Of a stretch of 64,000 bases of DNA, positions 63,835-64,000 are shown in pieces; within the stretch, counting starts at the first letter, position 1, and every line of letters starts with the position of its first letter. The position numbers and the translations under genes are program-made. The notes under the pieces were generated by a model that was not told where the DNA came from, made no database searches, and saw only the letters and a list, made by a program, of their open reading frames with translations. This DNA is from Buxus sempervirens. Taxonomy: Eukaryota; Streptophyta; Magnoliopsida; Buxales; Buxaceae. Location: assembly GCA_947561395.2 (NCBI GenBank), contig OX387185.1, positions 30,484,213 through 30,548,212 of the forward strand, read 5' to 3'.

Positions 63835-64000
63835 TACTCAAGGCATCAATCTCCAAGCCAATTCTTCAAAAAATTCAAAAATCTCCGAAAGGGTGGTTTA
63901 ACCCGCAAGCATCCAAGCTTCTCAAGAATGCTGGAGGAAAAAGAAATGAATCTGAACATTTAAGAGATTTAGATGAAGTCCTGACCAATACCAGCCAAGT

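Larger units (their letters stand above)
59681..64000 (+). mobile_element. Ty3/Gypsy element, 5' part (LTR, PBS, gag, protease region)
   Basis: Plus-strand LTR retrotransposon that continues past the window end. Its parts are an LTR of about 690 bp (59681-60373), a PBS-like site (60380-60397), a gag region (about 60741-62727) and a protease region (62753 onward). Its gag and protease are of the common plant Gypsy type. It is broken, with several breaks in gag. It carries a LINE stub at 63678-63834. Age cannot be estimated because the second LTR is not in the window. Confidence 0.85.

Overview
The window is repeat DNA from the nuclear genome of a flowering plant. I found no host gene, rRNA, tRNA or CRISPR array. 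The plant assignment rests on L1-type LINEs whose ORF1 has a DUF4283-like domain and a CX2CX4HX4C knuckle and whose ORF2 runs endonuclease (EN) - reverse transcriptase (RT) - zf-RVT. It also rests on Ty3/Gypsy gag sequences of the plant Tat/Ogre kind. LINE-derived DNA fills roughly two thirds of the window. The species cannot be told.

Layout. (1) 1-42978 is one minus-strand LTR retrotransposon, here called G1, filled with younger LINEs. Its 5' LTR is 39754-42978, its primer-binding site 39733-39750, its leader 37064-39732, its gag is split between 36831-37063 and 25922-27257, its polypurine tract is 9407-9422, and its 3' LTR runs from 9406 leftwards past LINE-A. I see no pol. Six LINEs entered G1 directly: LINE-A (1-4286), LINE-C (4872-8763), LINE-D (9734-21051), LINE-F (23408-25576), LINE-G (27258 to about 36830) and LINE-I (41362-42291). 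Five of these carry later insertions or inversions: LINE-B lies in LINE-A, LINE-E in LINE-D, LINE-H and a 20-nt stub in LINE-G, a 168-bp stub in LINE-I, and LINE-F is a twin-priming inversion. (2) 42979-46327 is an older, decayed LINE (LINE-J) that G1 seems to have landed in. (3) 46838-54363 is a three-level nest: LINE-M inside LINE-L inside LINE-K. (4) 54364-58652 is LTR-like DNA holding a LINE stub and a solo LTR (56085-58573, TSD CTCAT). (5) 58653-59680 is a relic LINE (LINE-N) cut on both sides by LTR elements. (6) 59681 to the window end is the start of another Ty3/Gypsy element on the plus strand, with LTR, PBS, gag and protease region and a LINE stub inside.

How the parts relate. The two G1 LTRs differ by about ten substitutions over about 1.2 kb that I could compare by eye, roughly 1%, so G1 is young, and every LINE inside it is younger still. 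The LINEs share a 3' terminus of the form TTTCC-(A)n or ACTTCC-(A)n, 10-18 bp target-site duplications (TSDs), and an ORF1 that ends with a basic LVDE-x-AMK motif. In most copies the ORF1 stop overlaps the ORF2 start as ATGA. Several ORF2 frames are long and open (LINE-B, LINE-H, the 3' part of LINE-D), so the families were active recently. Letter names (LINE-A to LINE-N, G1) are mine.
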